A stretch of DNA of 64,000 bases from Malus domestica (GCF_042453785.1 NC_091677.1:33649001-33713000); one strand, 5' to 3'. Shown: positions 48,173 through 60,965, numbered from the stretch's first letter. A program made the numbers and translations. Notes: generated by a model from the sequence alone, not told the origin.

Positions 48173-50019
48173 CTGCATCACCAAAAAATTAATAAATATT
48201 TTAAAAAAAATACAAAATTTAAAGGATAAGAATTGCGAAGATTCTTAGGTCTTAGTTCGAAATGTAATAGCTCATCTCACCTCCATATATTACCAAATCT
48301 TAGTCTATATGATTTTGCCAGAGCCACCGAATGTTGAATATATATCTGTTGCATGTTCTACTACCATCAACATTATAAAGGTTTCTAATTGAATCATATA
48401 TTTAAAATCCAAGCATGAAAGTTTTACAAAGATAAATAAACAAATGTAAATAACTAATTAGGCAATACACAGCAGAGAGGGGAGAGAGAGAGAGAGAGAG
48501 CAATTGAAGGGAATGCATAGTTATCTCTATCTTCGGAAAAAAAAAAAGAAAAAAAGAGAGCAGTTGAAGGAGTGAGAAGCAAAGCAGCATACCAAGTGGA
48601 GAGTAAGCAATTAAGCATAGTCATCTCACGTACGGATTGCCTGAGAACTGATCTTTGCTTCTCTTCCTTATGATCCTCTTAAATGCAATTCTACACATTT
48701 CTAAACCAAAATTGCAAAGCAGAATTCAAAGAAATTTAAAGAAACCTAGTAAAGATTCAAACTTTTTTATTATCCAAAAGATGTACATAACCCCATGTAA
48801 CAAAAACAAATTTATGACACAAAAGAAATTATCTTTAGCCACAAAAAGCAAAAAAGAGAAAGAGAGAGATTTTGCTTTTTGCACTATGCAGAATGTGCAG
48901 AGAATCAAAATATCATAACCCATTTAACAACATGATATTTTAGGCAAAAAGGCATCACCTTTAGACCCCAAATGAAAGAATTTGAGAGAGAGCGCATACG
49001 TGGTTTCCAAGAAGAGGAAGAGAGCAATTCTATTTCCTGTAAAAACGAAGAAACAGAGCATTAACAAACACACATGCACAAATCTCAAAAGGAAATTGGT
49101 AAGAAATAATCGTAATTGAGAAAATAATTAGAAAACTAGAGAGGACACAATTGGAGTCTAATTCTACAGAACCCACGAGTCAAGACAAACAAATATCCAA
49201 AATTAACAGATTACAGTAACAACATTCCAACAAAAGTAAGAAGACCAGAAAAATTATCTATTCTAAAGTACATTAGTTCCATCATGCATAAATCAAGGGA
49301 GTCACGGAAGGCCAGTATCTTAAGGTAATCCAACATGTTAAAGCATCCAAACAGAGACTCAGAATTACAAAACGCATGAAAATTCACATTCCAACGTGTT
49401 ATGCAATCACCAATTTCAGATCAACCAAAACCAAATAAATTTATATCAGTACGCATCAAACCCACCAAACCCAAAATCAAAAGAAGGTGATCAAATGTTT
49501 GATTTTGCTAAATATTACAAAATAAAATAAATAAGAATATGTACAAATCAACATGCATACCTTGTAGCGGTGCAGGGAACAGTAGCGTGAGCTGCATCGA
49601 GGGCATGTGTACTGGGAAAATTGCTACTGGCAGCTGCAACTAACAAAAACAAAAACAAAACAAAATTGAATAAAATCAAAATTGGAAAAATTTCCAGAAA
49701 ATAAATAAAACAAATTATCAAGCTTTGTTGATGAAAGAGAGGTGGGGTTGGTGAAGAACATACATGCGGCTATGAGCAGTAGATAAAAGATTTCAAAATG
49801 ATTTCTTCACTTTTCAATCAGGACATGCACGAATATAAAAATGGCAGAGAGGATTAAAACCATACCAAACACTAGAAAATCAAGTATAAAAATCGTACTT
49901 ACCTTGTGAATGAGGACATGCAGACACATGATGGATGAAGGACAGCAAATCCCGCATACACGAACCTAACTTGCCATTGTTCGCCACCCCCACCCCTCCC
50001 TATCTCTCTCTCCCTGCAA
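48173..50019. other. AT-rich interior of region B, no gene seen
   Basis: GA- and A-rich stretches; possible scattered splice-like sites but no frame with a recognisable domain. Confidence 0.5.
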
Positions 50020-50162
50020 TCCCAACGATTTCTCTCACTGTCATCCTCCCACTCCCGAATCGAATATCCGCACGAAATCTCTCTCTCTCTCTCTCTCACT
50101 CGGTTTCTCTCACTGTCACCCTCCCACTCCCGAATCAAAGATCCGCACGAAATCTCTCTCCC
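50020..50162. repeat. About 75-bp tandem duplication, CT-rich
   Basis: TTTCTCTCACTGTCA.CCTCCC and ACTCCCGAATC and ATCCGCACGAAATCTCTCTC occur twice in tandem. The open frames across it are repeat-derived. Confidence 0.75.
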
Positions 50163-50452
50163 TCTACAAGCAGCATGGCCGCTGTCCCTCTCTGTCTGCC
50201 CTCACCATCAATCCCAATCCCAAAATTAAGATGACAAAAGTGCCCTGCAACCCTTTAATTCTAGCCGCGTGATCCTAACCCTAGATGAATATTTCTGGAA
50301 TTTGAACACCCAAAGTATCTCATCAAATGTGGATGTACCTGTCATAGTATGAATCTGAGAATTTCTCAATTCAACTCTCGAATTTACTGTGACAGTAATA
50401 ATATATCATGTGGAAAGAGGTGGGATTATGGTAAAAGATAGAACTTTAGCTG

Positions 50453-50515
50453 ATGGTAAACAACATTTGGGAATTTGATGTAAGCCGGCTGGGAATCCCA
50501 AATGTTGTTTACCAT
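50453..50515. repeat. Perfect 20-bp stem hairpin
   Basis: ATGGTAAACAACATTTGGGA (50453-50472) and TCCCAAATGTTGTTTACCAT (50496-50515) are exact reverse complements around a 23-nt loop. It could be a tiny MITE or a small-RNA-like fold. Confidence 0.8.
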
Positions 50516-52138
50516 AAGTTAAAATCTAATCTCTGATTAAAAAAATAATAATAAAAAGCACACCTCAAACTGATAAGGACCATAATTTTCAAGGGACACT
50601 GCTTTTCAATGGTTACCATAAAAAAAAATAATGAAAGAACTGATCATTTGAATTATTCATGACAGAACCAATTTTGATTTGAAATATGATGGCCAAGAAC
50701 AAATCACACTGCTTTTCAATGGTTACCATAAATTTTCAGAAGTTACAGAAGATTTTTTATCAATTGAAAAGACAATGGTCACATATATCTACAATTAACC
50801 ACCAGTAAGCGTGAAATACTACATCACAATGCAATAGCAGCTATACAGGATGTCATGCCATTCATACTATGACAAATCACAAAAGTGACAATTAAAGGGC
50901 ACCTAACAGACACCCCCATCTCTCTCTCTCTCTGCAATAGCAGAAATCCCTCGGGTTTCAGGAAGCAAATGGAAAACAAAATGCTTTTACATCCCCTACC
51001 CATACCCATACCCCTCCCTTACCCATTCCCTTTACCCTTGCAGAAAATCCTCCCATCTCTCTCTCACCCTTGTCCCATCTCTCTGTCTGCAAATCGCAGA
51101 AAAGAAACCCTGAACAAATCACTGAAATCCCTCGCCTAAATCCTCCCACATTTCTCTCAGACACCCTCTATCTCTCTCTCTCTTTGCAAACCCTAAACCA
51201 AATCTCCTAAATTCTATCTCGGACACCCCACATACAGCCAAGAAGCCAAGATATTAAAGCAATCTCTACATAATACTTTGGAACAATGAAGCAAAATGGT
51301 ACTTACTTGTTCCTTGTCCAAAACCGTTGGTGCCGCCGCACATTGTTATTAATTGTGGGTTGATCAAATCCTTCATGGCTTAGACTGCATGAAGAATTAG
51401 AAACTAAAAGATGAATATATGCTGTAAATCATCATATAAATGTAACTGCATTTAAAAAAAGAAGGGAATGAAAAATTGAATTCTATTTCATCAGTATGTA
51501 ACTGCATGAAAAGTTACATTGAATGCAGACTCAATCAATTTCCCCAAAGTCATTGTTAACTGAAAATCAATATCAAACCCATAAATACCACCATTGAATT
51601 TGCGAAACCCAAAAACAAAATACAAAAATTTACTCATATAATCACAGAAAAACATGAAATTTGAGCACATATTTGGCAAAGTTAAAGGATAAAGGCACTC
51701 ACATCATCGTAGTACTCTTCGGGAAGAACTTCTAATAATGGTTCTTCCTTTTTCTTGCTCTTCCTCAGAGCTGCCATAAAAAAACCCAGAGAAGCACACA
51801 AATTCAGAAAAGAAAAGGTCCAAAACAGCCATAAAAAATCCAGAAAGCATACAAATTTATCAGAACAAAAACCAAATGATGTGAGATAGTGAGAGGTTGT
51901 GTTAGGCACCCGTAACACGTTTTGGTTTCAATTAAAACGGCCAGAGCGTTGCATGCGAGGAAGATGACGATAGGATTCCAAACACAACATCCACATTCTT
52001 TTTTCTTGGGTGAACTAACCAAATCATATTATATACTAAAATGACATAAAAAATCATTCACAAAATCACAACAAAATAGAACAAAAACATTCACAAAAGA
52101 ATTCCCCAAGTTTTCAAATGGAAATTAAACATTTACAT

Positions 52139-52385
52139 AGCTTATATAAAAAGCCGAAATATAAAAATTAATCAAAAGGTTGAGATAACTCACATCCCAG
52201 TAATGCTTATTGCTGATATTAACACCCACTGACAGCAGCCCTCGGTTTGTGGAATTCCCACGCCCAACTCCATGACCTCTGTCTCTGCCATCCCTCTTTC
52301 CCTCACAACCATACCCACTTTCGACCCACCCCTCAATCCCGACACCAACCCTTGATTTAAGGAGGAAAAATCAATCCAACCACCC
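52139..52385. repeat. Block shared with 17160-17430
   Basis: The second copy of the about 250-bp segment described at 17160. Differences are scattered substitutions plus a few indels. Confidence 0.7.
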
Positions 52386-55088
52386 TTTTCGCAAGCCTCA
52401 CTCCTCCCTCTCCCTTCCCCTCCCTGCCAATCCCATGCCCATCTCCCTCGTTGTAGCTCAGCAACCCACGTTTTTTGGCACCAAACACTATGTCCTAGGA
52501 TGATGTGACAATTTATCAAAGTCAGAAAATGCATTATCTCAGTTTAGGTTGGTAGCATATATGATCCCTGTGCAGCAACATAGAATACTTAGTAAAAGTT
52601 GCATTTCTGAGAACAAATAACCAATGCTTGACCGAAAAAACAATGCAGATGCTTTAGTATACAGAATTACAGTTTTATTCAAGCTTCTCAGTCACAAACT
52701 AACCTTCCTTTGTCGAGCAGCAAGGAGGAGGGGGAGAAAATTGATTCCTGGAGGAGCTTTTTCGTTCAAAACTAAGTCAAGCTGCAAGGACGAAGGGTCG
52801 AGGATTGTTCGTGAGCTGGTGTTGCGGATATAAACATATAGAAAGCTCCACTGTGTCATAACAAACACAAATTGAATATGATCACCATGTCACATTAATT
52901 ACCTAAAATTCAAAATGTTATATACATTAGTATGTTGAAAAAATTAGTTACATTTCATTAAACTAAAAAATTTACAGAATATGAGAAATAAAGAATTTGT
53001 ATTGTTTATATAAAAATAGAATAACAAAGAACATCATTGACTACCATTTTATTCGGTAGTTTCCTCCAACTGCAATTGTTGAGATTGTAGGAGATCTTCG
53101 AATAAAGCCTTCAATTCAACCATCCGTACACAAACATAATAGACAATGTTTTTTAGCGAATTATGGACAAAGCTTAATATTCAAATGCAATGAAGTGGAA
53201 AACACAATCCAATATATGGATATGCATGCTATAGGAAACCATTCATTTGTAGATGGTATTGTGTCACCAATATTGTATTTAAAAATCTACCCAAGATAAA
53301 GATGCAATATATAGTTTGGTAAAAAATCAAAACGAAGAGTTAACAAAGGAAAAGGATTAAGACGTTGAAAATACAAAACTGGATTCTTTTATTTGGTAAA
53401 GACGGTTCCCCCACTGGCTGTCTGAAACCACAAACACTTTTTTACATAGAAACTTTATAAACTAATAGATTAAAATAAATCTAAGTGTTATAAATGAAAA
53501 ATCCTGGGATTGATAGTAATGGCATCAACAGTGCCACCACATCCCAAATAAATGAATGAAAATATAGTGATTAACATCCAACAAAGAAGCTCAAGCTTGA
53601 AATAAACCAAGGCATAAAAGCTTACCAAACTTTTCAAATGGCTAAATTGTTCATTTAACATGATAACTTCTTCCTGCAATCCATAAGTAAGACCATTAGA
53701 TGCGGTAAACAAAACATCATACTTCATATATGGCAATCTAGCAGAGAAACCAATTGCATTCAGATGGAGCCTAATTTGTGGAACTACATTTATATGCACT
53801 GAAATGCATTATCATGTTGTCATATTTAAAAACTGAGGTTTATGCAGTATGCTATCTTTAGCATACACAAAATTTTTGCCCCTCATTTTTGAAGTTCCGC
53901 ACTTCATAATTTATATACTTTCAGTTTCCCTTCTAATGAAGGTATGGACTGCTTTCCATTTGGAATTTTCGTAAGACAATGTTATGATATTCCTAATTTA
54001 GAATGTGTTTCCACTCTAATGAATGCAAGCCCTAAATCATAAATATTGTACAATTATGTGTTTGAGCACGTGGCAGGGCATGAGAATCAGAACCACTCCG
54101 TGTTGTTCTCCGCTTCGTGATTTGGTCATCAAACAATACTTCATTCCCTCCATCCTTTATCACGTCTTCTTGGTGATCATTTGTCCATCTCCAAACTGTA
54201 TCCACAAAAAACTACAAATTAATCCCAAAAACAATCATACAAAAAAATTGCGGATTAGATTTGATTACGTACCATTTTCCCAGGATGTAGAGCTCAGTGA
54301 TGATGCCCTCCTCGCTTTGCACCTTAAACATCGACATTTTAAACCAGAAACCAAAATCAAACAAACATAAAGAAATACGACTGACAGAATCACACTGTAA
54401 GACACCACTCCCTCGCTTCCACGGTTCCAACCACAACACCAAAAACAACAATAACAATAATAACAATGTACACTCAGACAAAACAAAAATGCACCACAGC
54501 CCTCCAGTGCTATAACAGCACTTCTCTTCTAGGACAACTTTGATATCTATGGACTGTTCCCTTCTCCATGTTACAACGATAGTATTAGAGCTCTTACAAC
54601 ATCACAGATGCATGACCAAGAGTGTATTCGACAACCTTTTCTCTGATCCTTTTCATCAGTTGGTCCTAAAGATTGTATTCTTCTAAATTCATCTTCTTTT
54701 TGGGTATCCAGAGACATTTATCACTTCATATGCCGAACACAAAACACCTAACATTTTGGGTGACAAATTAGAAGCAACTAATCGGAATATGGGTACTGAG
54801 AATTGAATTACTCTTTGTTCTTATAGTCCTAATGGAAATTACTCGTTGATTCACAAAATTAATCAAACTAAAATGCAAGAAAAGCAAAATCAACAACCCA
54901 TACAGAATTATGAAAAGATCCCAACAAACCAACCAAACAATTAACATTTAAAAAAAAAAATTGCAAAGTTGGAGGGAAAGAAGCACGAGAAAAAATATAC
55001 ACATCCAATGCTTTTAATCTAAAGCTAGAAGTAGGAATAACTGAGTAAGTTAATGAAGGCAAAGCAGAGGGTAGGAAGCAGAACATAC
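52386..55088. other. Interior of region B, no gene seen
   Basis: AT-rich, with short frames only. The presumed alpha-xylosidase intron begins at 55088 on the minus strand, but no following exon was found down to 52386. Confidence 0.5.
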
Positions 55089-55653
55089 CAAGAGACCAAT
55101 AGGGCATCCGGGCCGGTCTGCCGATGAACGCCGTGTCCTGGTCGACAACGCCCAACGGCGTCGGCCCTGCAAAGAAGTAAAAGTCGAAAACACTCCCAAT
55201 GACCTTGTAGGTGAGAGAAGTCCCTCTGTAGAACACATCCATGCCATTGCTGTTGATCAGCATAACAGAGTGCGCGTAAGCCTCGTTGCCCACATTCTGG
55301 AGATCCATGTAAAACCGGGTGGGACCCGTACAAATCAGTGTTGAGATTGATCGCCGAGACTTCAGTGGTGAAGAGGGTGTGTGGATCGTTCGGGTAGAGC
55401 TTGATCCCGTGCGGCTGAGTGTTCTCTCCGAGGCCGTACAGGGAGGCGTCTTTCGGCGGTCGGGTGGATATCTCGAGGTACTGGTCCTTAAACACCAGTT
55501 CGCCATATGGGTCTTTGGAGTAGGAGCTCAAATGAAGAGGACCTGCCCGTTGGACTTCCTCTTGAAGGCGAACCCAAATGGGTCGGAGATGAAGCTGAGA
55601 ATGAGCTCAGAGCCGGAGTAGTCTGAGACTTCGATGGGGTTCTTCGTCTTCGC
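55089..55653 (-). pseudogene. Alpha-xylosidase (GH31) exon fragment, frameshifted
   Basis: Minus-strand translation over several frames matches the N-terminal part of plant alpha-xylosidase 1 (glycoside hydrolase 31, cell-wall xyloglucan trimming). Recognisable pieces are [64 protein letters not shown], then in another frame [20 protein letters not shown] and [13 protein letters not shown], ending at a GTATGT donor. At least two frame breaks exist: one between QVLF and LSSYSKDP, and one where an extra T follows GSHPV. The catalytic part of the enzyme is absent. It is a captured exon fragment and not functional. Confidence 0.85.
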
Positions 55654-56043
55654 CTGAAACACGTTTTGGTTTCAATTGAAAAGGCCAGAGCCTTGCATGC
55701 GAGGAAGATGACGATAGGATTCCAGAGATAGAGAAAGAAGGAGTAAGACGACGGAGGCGAGAGAAGGAAGACGGCGGCAAGAGGAGGATAGGACGGAGGC
55801 GAGACCATCTGTATCGTAGGTCTGTGAGACGTACAAGGCAAGGAGGGTTTGAGAAGGAAACGGAAAAGGCCTGCTTTACCATTGCTATTCCCTTCCCGCG
55901 ATCATCAAGGCGTGCGCAACAAGATCAGCGGCAGAGAGAGTCTGTGGCAAATTTGTATATAAATTGAAATTCATCCCAAAACATTGTTCATTTGAATAAT
56001 GCAATTGGAATCCCTTCTTTAGACAAAAGTAATTTTTAAGTAG
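55654..56043. repeat. Right-end block of region B
   Basis: About 55660-55730 (GTTTTGGTTTCAATT, TTGCATGCGAGGAAGATGAC) also occurs at 51918-51980. 55765-56043 matches the right end of region A. Confidence 0.6.
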
Positions 56044-56220
56044 AATGCCAACTTAGATTTTGAGGAAAACTAATGAAAATGACTTGAAAACTTTGAGTTT
56101 TAATGATAAGGACAAAATAAATGGTAAAGTGAATAGTATCATAATTGACTTTTTAGTGTAAAAATATGATTTTTCGTTAAAATGAATATTACCGCGGGTT
56201 TTTCATTAAAACTCCCTAGA
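56044..56220 (-). mobile_element. MITE, reverse copy of the 40076 family
   Basis: On the minus strand it reads GAAAAAC, a GTAATATTCATTTTAACG-like core, AGTCAATTATG, TTTACC and AAACTCAAAGTTTTCAAG, in the same order as the 40076-40232 element. It abuts the right edge of region B. Confidence 0.6.
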
Positions 56221-56439
56221 TTTTATGCAAACCAAAACCTTACCATTATTCATACTTGCCAGAAGGCCTCAGAAGTCTCCACTAAAATGCTTCCCTAAGC
56301 ACAAGTACATAATAATGCCACTGACAACTAGCTCGTCGATCACCTCAGCGCTGCGGTTAATGCTTTCGGCGCCACTTTTACATTTCACTCTTAGTAAGAT
56401 GAGATGAAGACGGGTTCTCAGAAGATCCAATTCCGGTAT

Positions 56440-59400
56440 CTCAATTCAATTGCGCAATTGTTCCTCGTTGTAACTCGATCTTGAGTATTGTACAACCATC
56501 ATATTGCCAACAGCCTTTGAGTCCCGACTACAAGCAGAAGCATTTACCAAGTTGTCACAAGGCCCGTCAATACTGGCAGTGTCATCAGCGGAGGATGAGT
56601 GATTAATCGTGCTTCTGTTCTTGTTTTCAGTTTCCATTCTATCATTTTCTGTAATGACACCTAGAGTTTCAGCCGCTTCAACCACTTGCGATTCAACAGA
56701 TGTCTTGCAAATAACAGCGGGATCAATATCATGGCTGTGGTAATCATCAGGATGAGTTACTTTGCATTGCTCTACAAACTCCATTGTTGAGGAAAGGATA
56801 TTCATGTCCTTGTCCATCGTATTTTCTTGGCTATTTCTATTTAAGATGTCATCCTCAAATCCGGTTGGATTAGTGCGAGCATCATCTGCAGGAGACAGGT
56901 CTTCATCTATCTGTTAAACAATGACCTGTGTTTGCTTTCAGAGAAGACACTGCTAGACACAACCTCGTCAACAGAATGCAACCCTAGTGGGGAAATGCAG
57001 ATGAAAGAGGGATCAACTTTTCATCGCCAGTAATTTCTTCTCCATAACTCTCATTACATACGCCATTTCCACGTGCTACCACATTACTCGGTTAGGTAGC
57101 CACTACCTTTGGTTCTCTCAGCAGCTACATCTCCATTACCACAGTTATTCGCATTTGGAGATAATACTTCCTCATTTATTGGATCCTCATTTACTAATCC
57201 TTGATCTCGATTGGCAAAAGATGCCACATTTATAGTGGTATCATTGCTTTCCAAATTAACTAGTCCACTTAATTGCTTCTGTACAAAGACTGCTAAAGAA
57301 ACAGCATGATCACGAATCAAAGAATCATGAGACGGGTAGTGTAGCATATCGATCAAGGCCTTATGGTACTGTGTGGCAGATATTAATAACTTTGAGTATA
57401 TGTTCACACAGGTTGCCCATTTCTGCCCAATGGCAGTTGCAAATACCAAACTCGTCAATAACTTTTGCACGAGTACCTTCTATGATAATATTGCAGTTAA
57501 GAATCTTCAAAGCTTTACGCCAAGATGTTAAACCACTCGCCCACTCATCTTTCCAATATTGTGCAAAATCATCATTCTCAGAATATTCATCAAGCCAGAA
57601 GAAGGAATGCACTTTTGTACCCAGCTTATTAACCAACCAATCAACTCGTTTTTACACTCTAGGTTTATTCTCGTTCAATAACCTAAGCTTTAGTGGCTGT
57701 GCTAGAACTCCATTGCCGCAGAGGTTTCCTAGCTAGCAAGAGGAAGAGTTTGTAGTGCAGATACCCACATCCCTGAGTCAAAAGACATTTTTCTTGTGCG
57801 AGTTATTCAAGATAAAGCAAAAGAAAATTAAGGACCCTGTTTAAAGAGAAGGGGGTGAAGGAATTAAACGACACACTTGTTACTTCGTATCATAAGGCAA
57901 AATATACCTCTACTAAAGATGATAGTAACTTAGCTAATTCTAGGATACTAAGTTGCCTTAAAGTAATCTATAAAATCTTATTCATCAAGAAAATCTTCTA
58001 TGAAGTCCTCAGACAAACGCTCGGCTCCTCGTTGTTGACAGATGTTATCCACTGCTTGACGAAGCCTTCTTGACATTGTAGCTCGCATCTCATTGTCCAC
58101 ACATTTCTTTACTAAGTTTGTATGCCATGCATGAGGAACCCGCCAAAAGCTTATCAACACTGAACACTGAAATACATCCCTGAGTATAATGAAATAAAAC
58201 TGTCAGTATCAAGTTTGGGCGAGGACTGAGCAACCAACAGGATGGTGAGCACATCAGCTAGAGGATCATCCACTATGAAACTAGCCAACTTCCAAACAGG
58301 ATCTTTCGTTTCAATTCTATTGTGAAGAGCTCTCATCCATTTATGGGCATTGGAACTTCCAAACTTTGGAGCCACTATCCACGCCACCGGGATAGTAATA
58401 ATGTTGCATGTCACATCCCGGCCCGGGACAGATCACTTCCCGGGCCCACTCCACCACCATAGCACGATATTGTCCGCTTTGGGCTTACCATTCCCTCACG
58501 GTTTTGTTTTTGGGAACTCACGAGCAACTTCCCAGTGGGTCACTCATCCTAGGAGTGCTCTGGCCTCCTTCTCGTTTAACTTCGGAGTTCCTATGGAACC
58601 CGAAGCCAGTGAGTTCCCAAAAGGAGTGAGTTCTCAAAAGGCCTCGTGCTAGGTAGAGATGGGAATATACATTTAAGGATCACTCCCCTGGGCGATGTGG
58701 GATGTCACAATCCACCCCCCTTAGGGGCCCGACGTCCTCGTCGGCACACCACGGCCAGGGTTAGGCTCTGATACCAATTTGTCACATCCCGGCCCGGGGC
58801 GGATCACTTCCCGGGCCCGCTCCACCACCATAGCACGATATTGTCCTCTTTGGGCTTACCATTCCCTCACGGTTTTGTTTTTGGAAACTCACGAGCAACT
58901 TCCCAGTGGGTCTATCCTAGGAGTGCTCTGGCCTCCTTCTCGCTTAACTTCGGAGTTCCTATAGAACCCGAAGCCAGTGAGTTCCCAAAAGGCCTCGTGC
59001 TAGGTAGAGATGAGAATATACATTTAAGGATCACTCCCCTGGACGATATGGGATGTCACATTGCAACATGAACATATTCGGTTTCTCATTATTATTAACA
59101 ATTGTAGTTAATAATAAAAGGTTAAACAAACTAAACGGACCTTCAATTTGGTTGTTCCGAACCTTGAATCAGAAAGCTATAAGGCTGTGATTGCCGAAGC
59201 AAATCATCTGTTGCAACTGCCACTCTGTTTGAATGCCCAAAGTGAAAGGGTCCACATAAGAGAAATCCTAATAGAAGAAAACATGACTCTGATGGTTTTC
59301 TACCCACATGCTAATGCTAACCGCATCATCAGCATCCAATTCATATATAGAGCATCGAATGACCCTCTCCTGCCTCGAACATACCTATAGGTTAAAAGGT

Positions 59401-59904
59401 CATCACGGTTAGATGGACCACCCTGTTTCTCTACAGATTCATCGTGTCTCTGCATTATAGTCTCCACAGAGACCCCCGCATATAACAAAGATTGTACACG
59501 AAGAAGCAGATCCTCAGAGATACAAGGGGCAAATATAGCACGTGTTCCAGCAGCCATCTTATCTTGTGGACCATGGCATGGCACTCATTTCCTATCTACA
59601 TGCTTATCCTGATTATATATGATACGCGCCACTAAAGAATACCTAGAATACCATCAACCTTTGGTTTGTTAGGCGTCTATGGCTGCCGCCGTCGCCTCGC
59701 TTCAACATGAAATCTTGTTGGACATTCTTTATTAGAGCATTCACCCCTCAGAAAATCGTCAACTCTAGGAAACGGAATTAGAGCAACTCCATCTTTCTTG
59801 TCCCGCCAACCTTCCACCTTTGACCACACAAGATCAGAAGAAGAAAACTCCAGTGCAGGTGGACTCTGCACAGGAAGGGACATAATCTCATCCCATCTAG
59901 CCAT
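56440..59904 (-). pseudogene. SWIM zinc-finger (MULE-derived) gene, inactivated
   Basis: Minus-strand pieces in order match plant SWIM-domain proteins like Arabidopsis At1g60560, a domesticated MULE-transposase family: MARWDEIMSLPVQSPPALEF (59904), SNKECPTRFHVEARRRR, ISEDLLLRVQSLLYAGVSVE, FTLGIQTEWQLQQMI, IPVAWIVAPKFGSSNAHKWM, FIVDDPLADVLTI, VLISFWRVPHAWHTNLVKKC, KLGTKVHSFFWLDEYSE, and the SWIM finger ICNCHWAEMGNLCEHIL (CxC...CxH). Inactivating damage is extensive: a stop after EARRRRQP, loss of about 50 residues after it, a stop at DRK, frameshifts after RYVR, stops in the FFY and KPRV parts, a small deletion before the SWIM motif, and an inserted Cassandra element (58409-59060). An acidic/Ser-rich tail runs to about 56446. 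Confidence 0.85.
58409..59060 (-). mobile_element. Cassandra TRIM inserted in the SWIM pseudogene
   Basis: LTRs at 58409-58709 and 58780-59060 start TGTCACATCCCGG and end GGGATGTCACA in plus orientation. Only 70 bp lies between: a PBS on the minus strand (TGGTATCAGAGCC) and a purine tract. 5-bp target duplications TTGCA are at 58404-58408 and 59061-59065. Each LTR holds the reverse complement of a 5S-rRNA-like stretch (CTTAACTTCGGAGTTCC, CCCAGTGGGTCA). The left LTR has an extra 20-bp duplicated piece (AGTGAGTTC.CAAAAGG). Confidence 0.9.
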
Positions 59905-60356
59905 CTACAACAAATAAAACGGAAATGACAAATTTAATACAATAGTCATTTTAACAGAAGAATCAAGACCAAAATCCCAATAGTCACACTCACACCTAAC
60001 CCTTAACTATTAGTTGAATAAAAGGTTTTTCTAATCGAAAAAATGAACAAAAATGGCGGATTTTGCAACTGGCTTCGTAAAATCACACGTTAATAACAGT
60101 AATAGAGGTCCTTTTTACTCTAAGCAGTACAAAAGAAAGTCAAAAACTTCATATCTGATAACAAGAAAACAAACAAACAAACAAAAAAGAAGAAACAATT
60201 TAATTCATGCAATACATTTCATTCCCAACAAGAGAAGTTCAAAACTTTAGCAAACAATTAAACTGATTTCGTCTGTTTTCATAAATTCTCAGAAATTAAC
60301 AGTCGAAAAACACAAATTAAAGGAAAAAAAAAGTGAAATTCTTTGGGTTGTCAAAT
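59905..60356. other. Upstream of SWIM pseudogene, no gene seen
   Basis: A-rich sequence, formerly the promoter/leader of the SWIM gene. The Lys-rich 65-residue plus frame has no domain. Confidence 0.5.
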
Positions 60357-60510
60357 AGAGAAATTATATTCACACACCCAAAATTTCTTCCACACATTTT
60401 TAATTTTTATTTTATTTTCTACACACTACTAACACTTGATAGAAAAAGATTAAAAAATTAAAGGATGTGAGGGAAGTAATTTAGGATGTGTGAATATAAT
60501 CTCCCTTTTA
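60357..60510. mobile_element. MITE with AATTATATTCACACACCC ends
   Basis: The left end GAGAAATTATATTCACACACCC pairs with the right end GGATGTGTGAATATAATCTC. The interior is AT-rich and non-coding. Confidence 0.7.
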
Positions 60511-60690
60511 GATAAGTGAAGTCGTTAGCTTCAGAGTCACACATTGAGCTATATCGATATGTATAGTATCACGCCCTTTATGCAAAAAGATCCCCATTTT
60601 TTCAAAAAAATGGGGATTAGGTGTAGGTCCACTCCACAACGAACTTTAATGATCTGAATCGTTTATTTTGTAAGGAACCAAATCCCCTGC

Positions 60691-60853
60691 GGATCCCTAA
60701 AAACTGAGCCTTCTGAGCAAAGAATTAGGACAATTGAAATTTGATCAAACGGTTACAAACAGGGCCCCTCTAAAAGTTATAATAATTGTAGTCATTGGAT
60801 TAAATTTCAACGGCCCAAATTCATTGCTCAGGGGGCTCAGTTTTTGGGGATCC
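60691..60853. mobile_element. MITE with 36-bp inverted ends
   Basis: The left end GGATCCCTAAAAACTGAGCC, then TTCTGAGCAAAGAATT, pairs with the right end AATTCATTGCTCAGGGGGCT, then CAGTTTTTGGGGATCC; few mismatches over 36 bp. Confidence 0.75.
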
Positions 60854-60965
60854 AATTCCAATTTGTAAGTCTCATTTCATAGATTATTCTTACAAGAATT
60901 CAATTCAATCCAAAATCATTTATCTATTTTGTAAGTCTCATTCCATAAATGTCATTATATCATCA

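Larger units (their letters stand above)
47586..56043. mobile_element. Candidate Helitron-like region B with host gene fragments
   Basis: The left end ACTAGAAAATAAGCCCACGAG, then TGTTTCAGGCG and GCATGAATAAGACACATTT, parallels the left end of region A at about 10652. Right-hand blocks 52139-52385 and 55765-56043 match region A. Inside are two SnRK2 exon copies, an alpha-xylosidase exon and an unassigned exon-like 68-bp segment (51703-51770, minus; acceptor CAG, donor GTGAGT; reads KKKEEPLLEVLPEEYYDD). Fragments all lie on the minus strand with introns kept, so capture was at DNA level. Class and limits are inferred. Confidence 0.35.

Noticed and set aside
49899-50234. Arg/Glu-rich and Ser/Leu/Pro-rich frames
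   Set aside because: Both are products of a tandemly duplicated CT-rich repeat.
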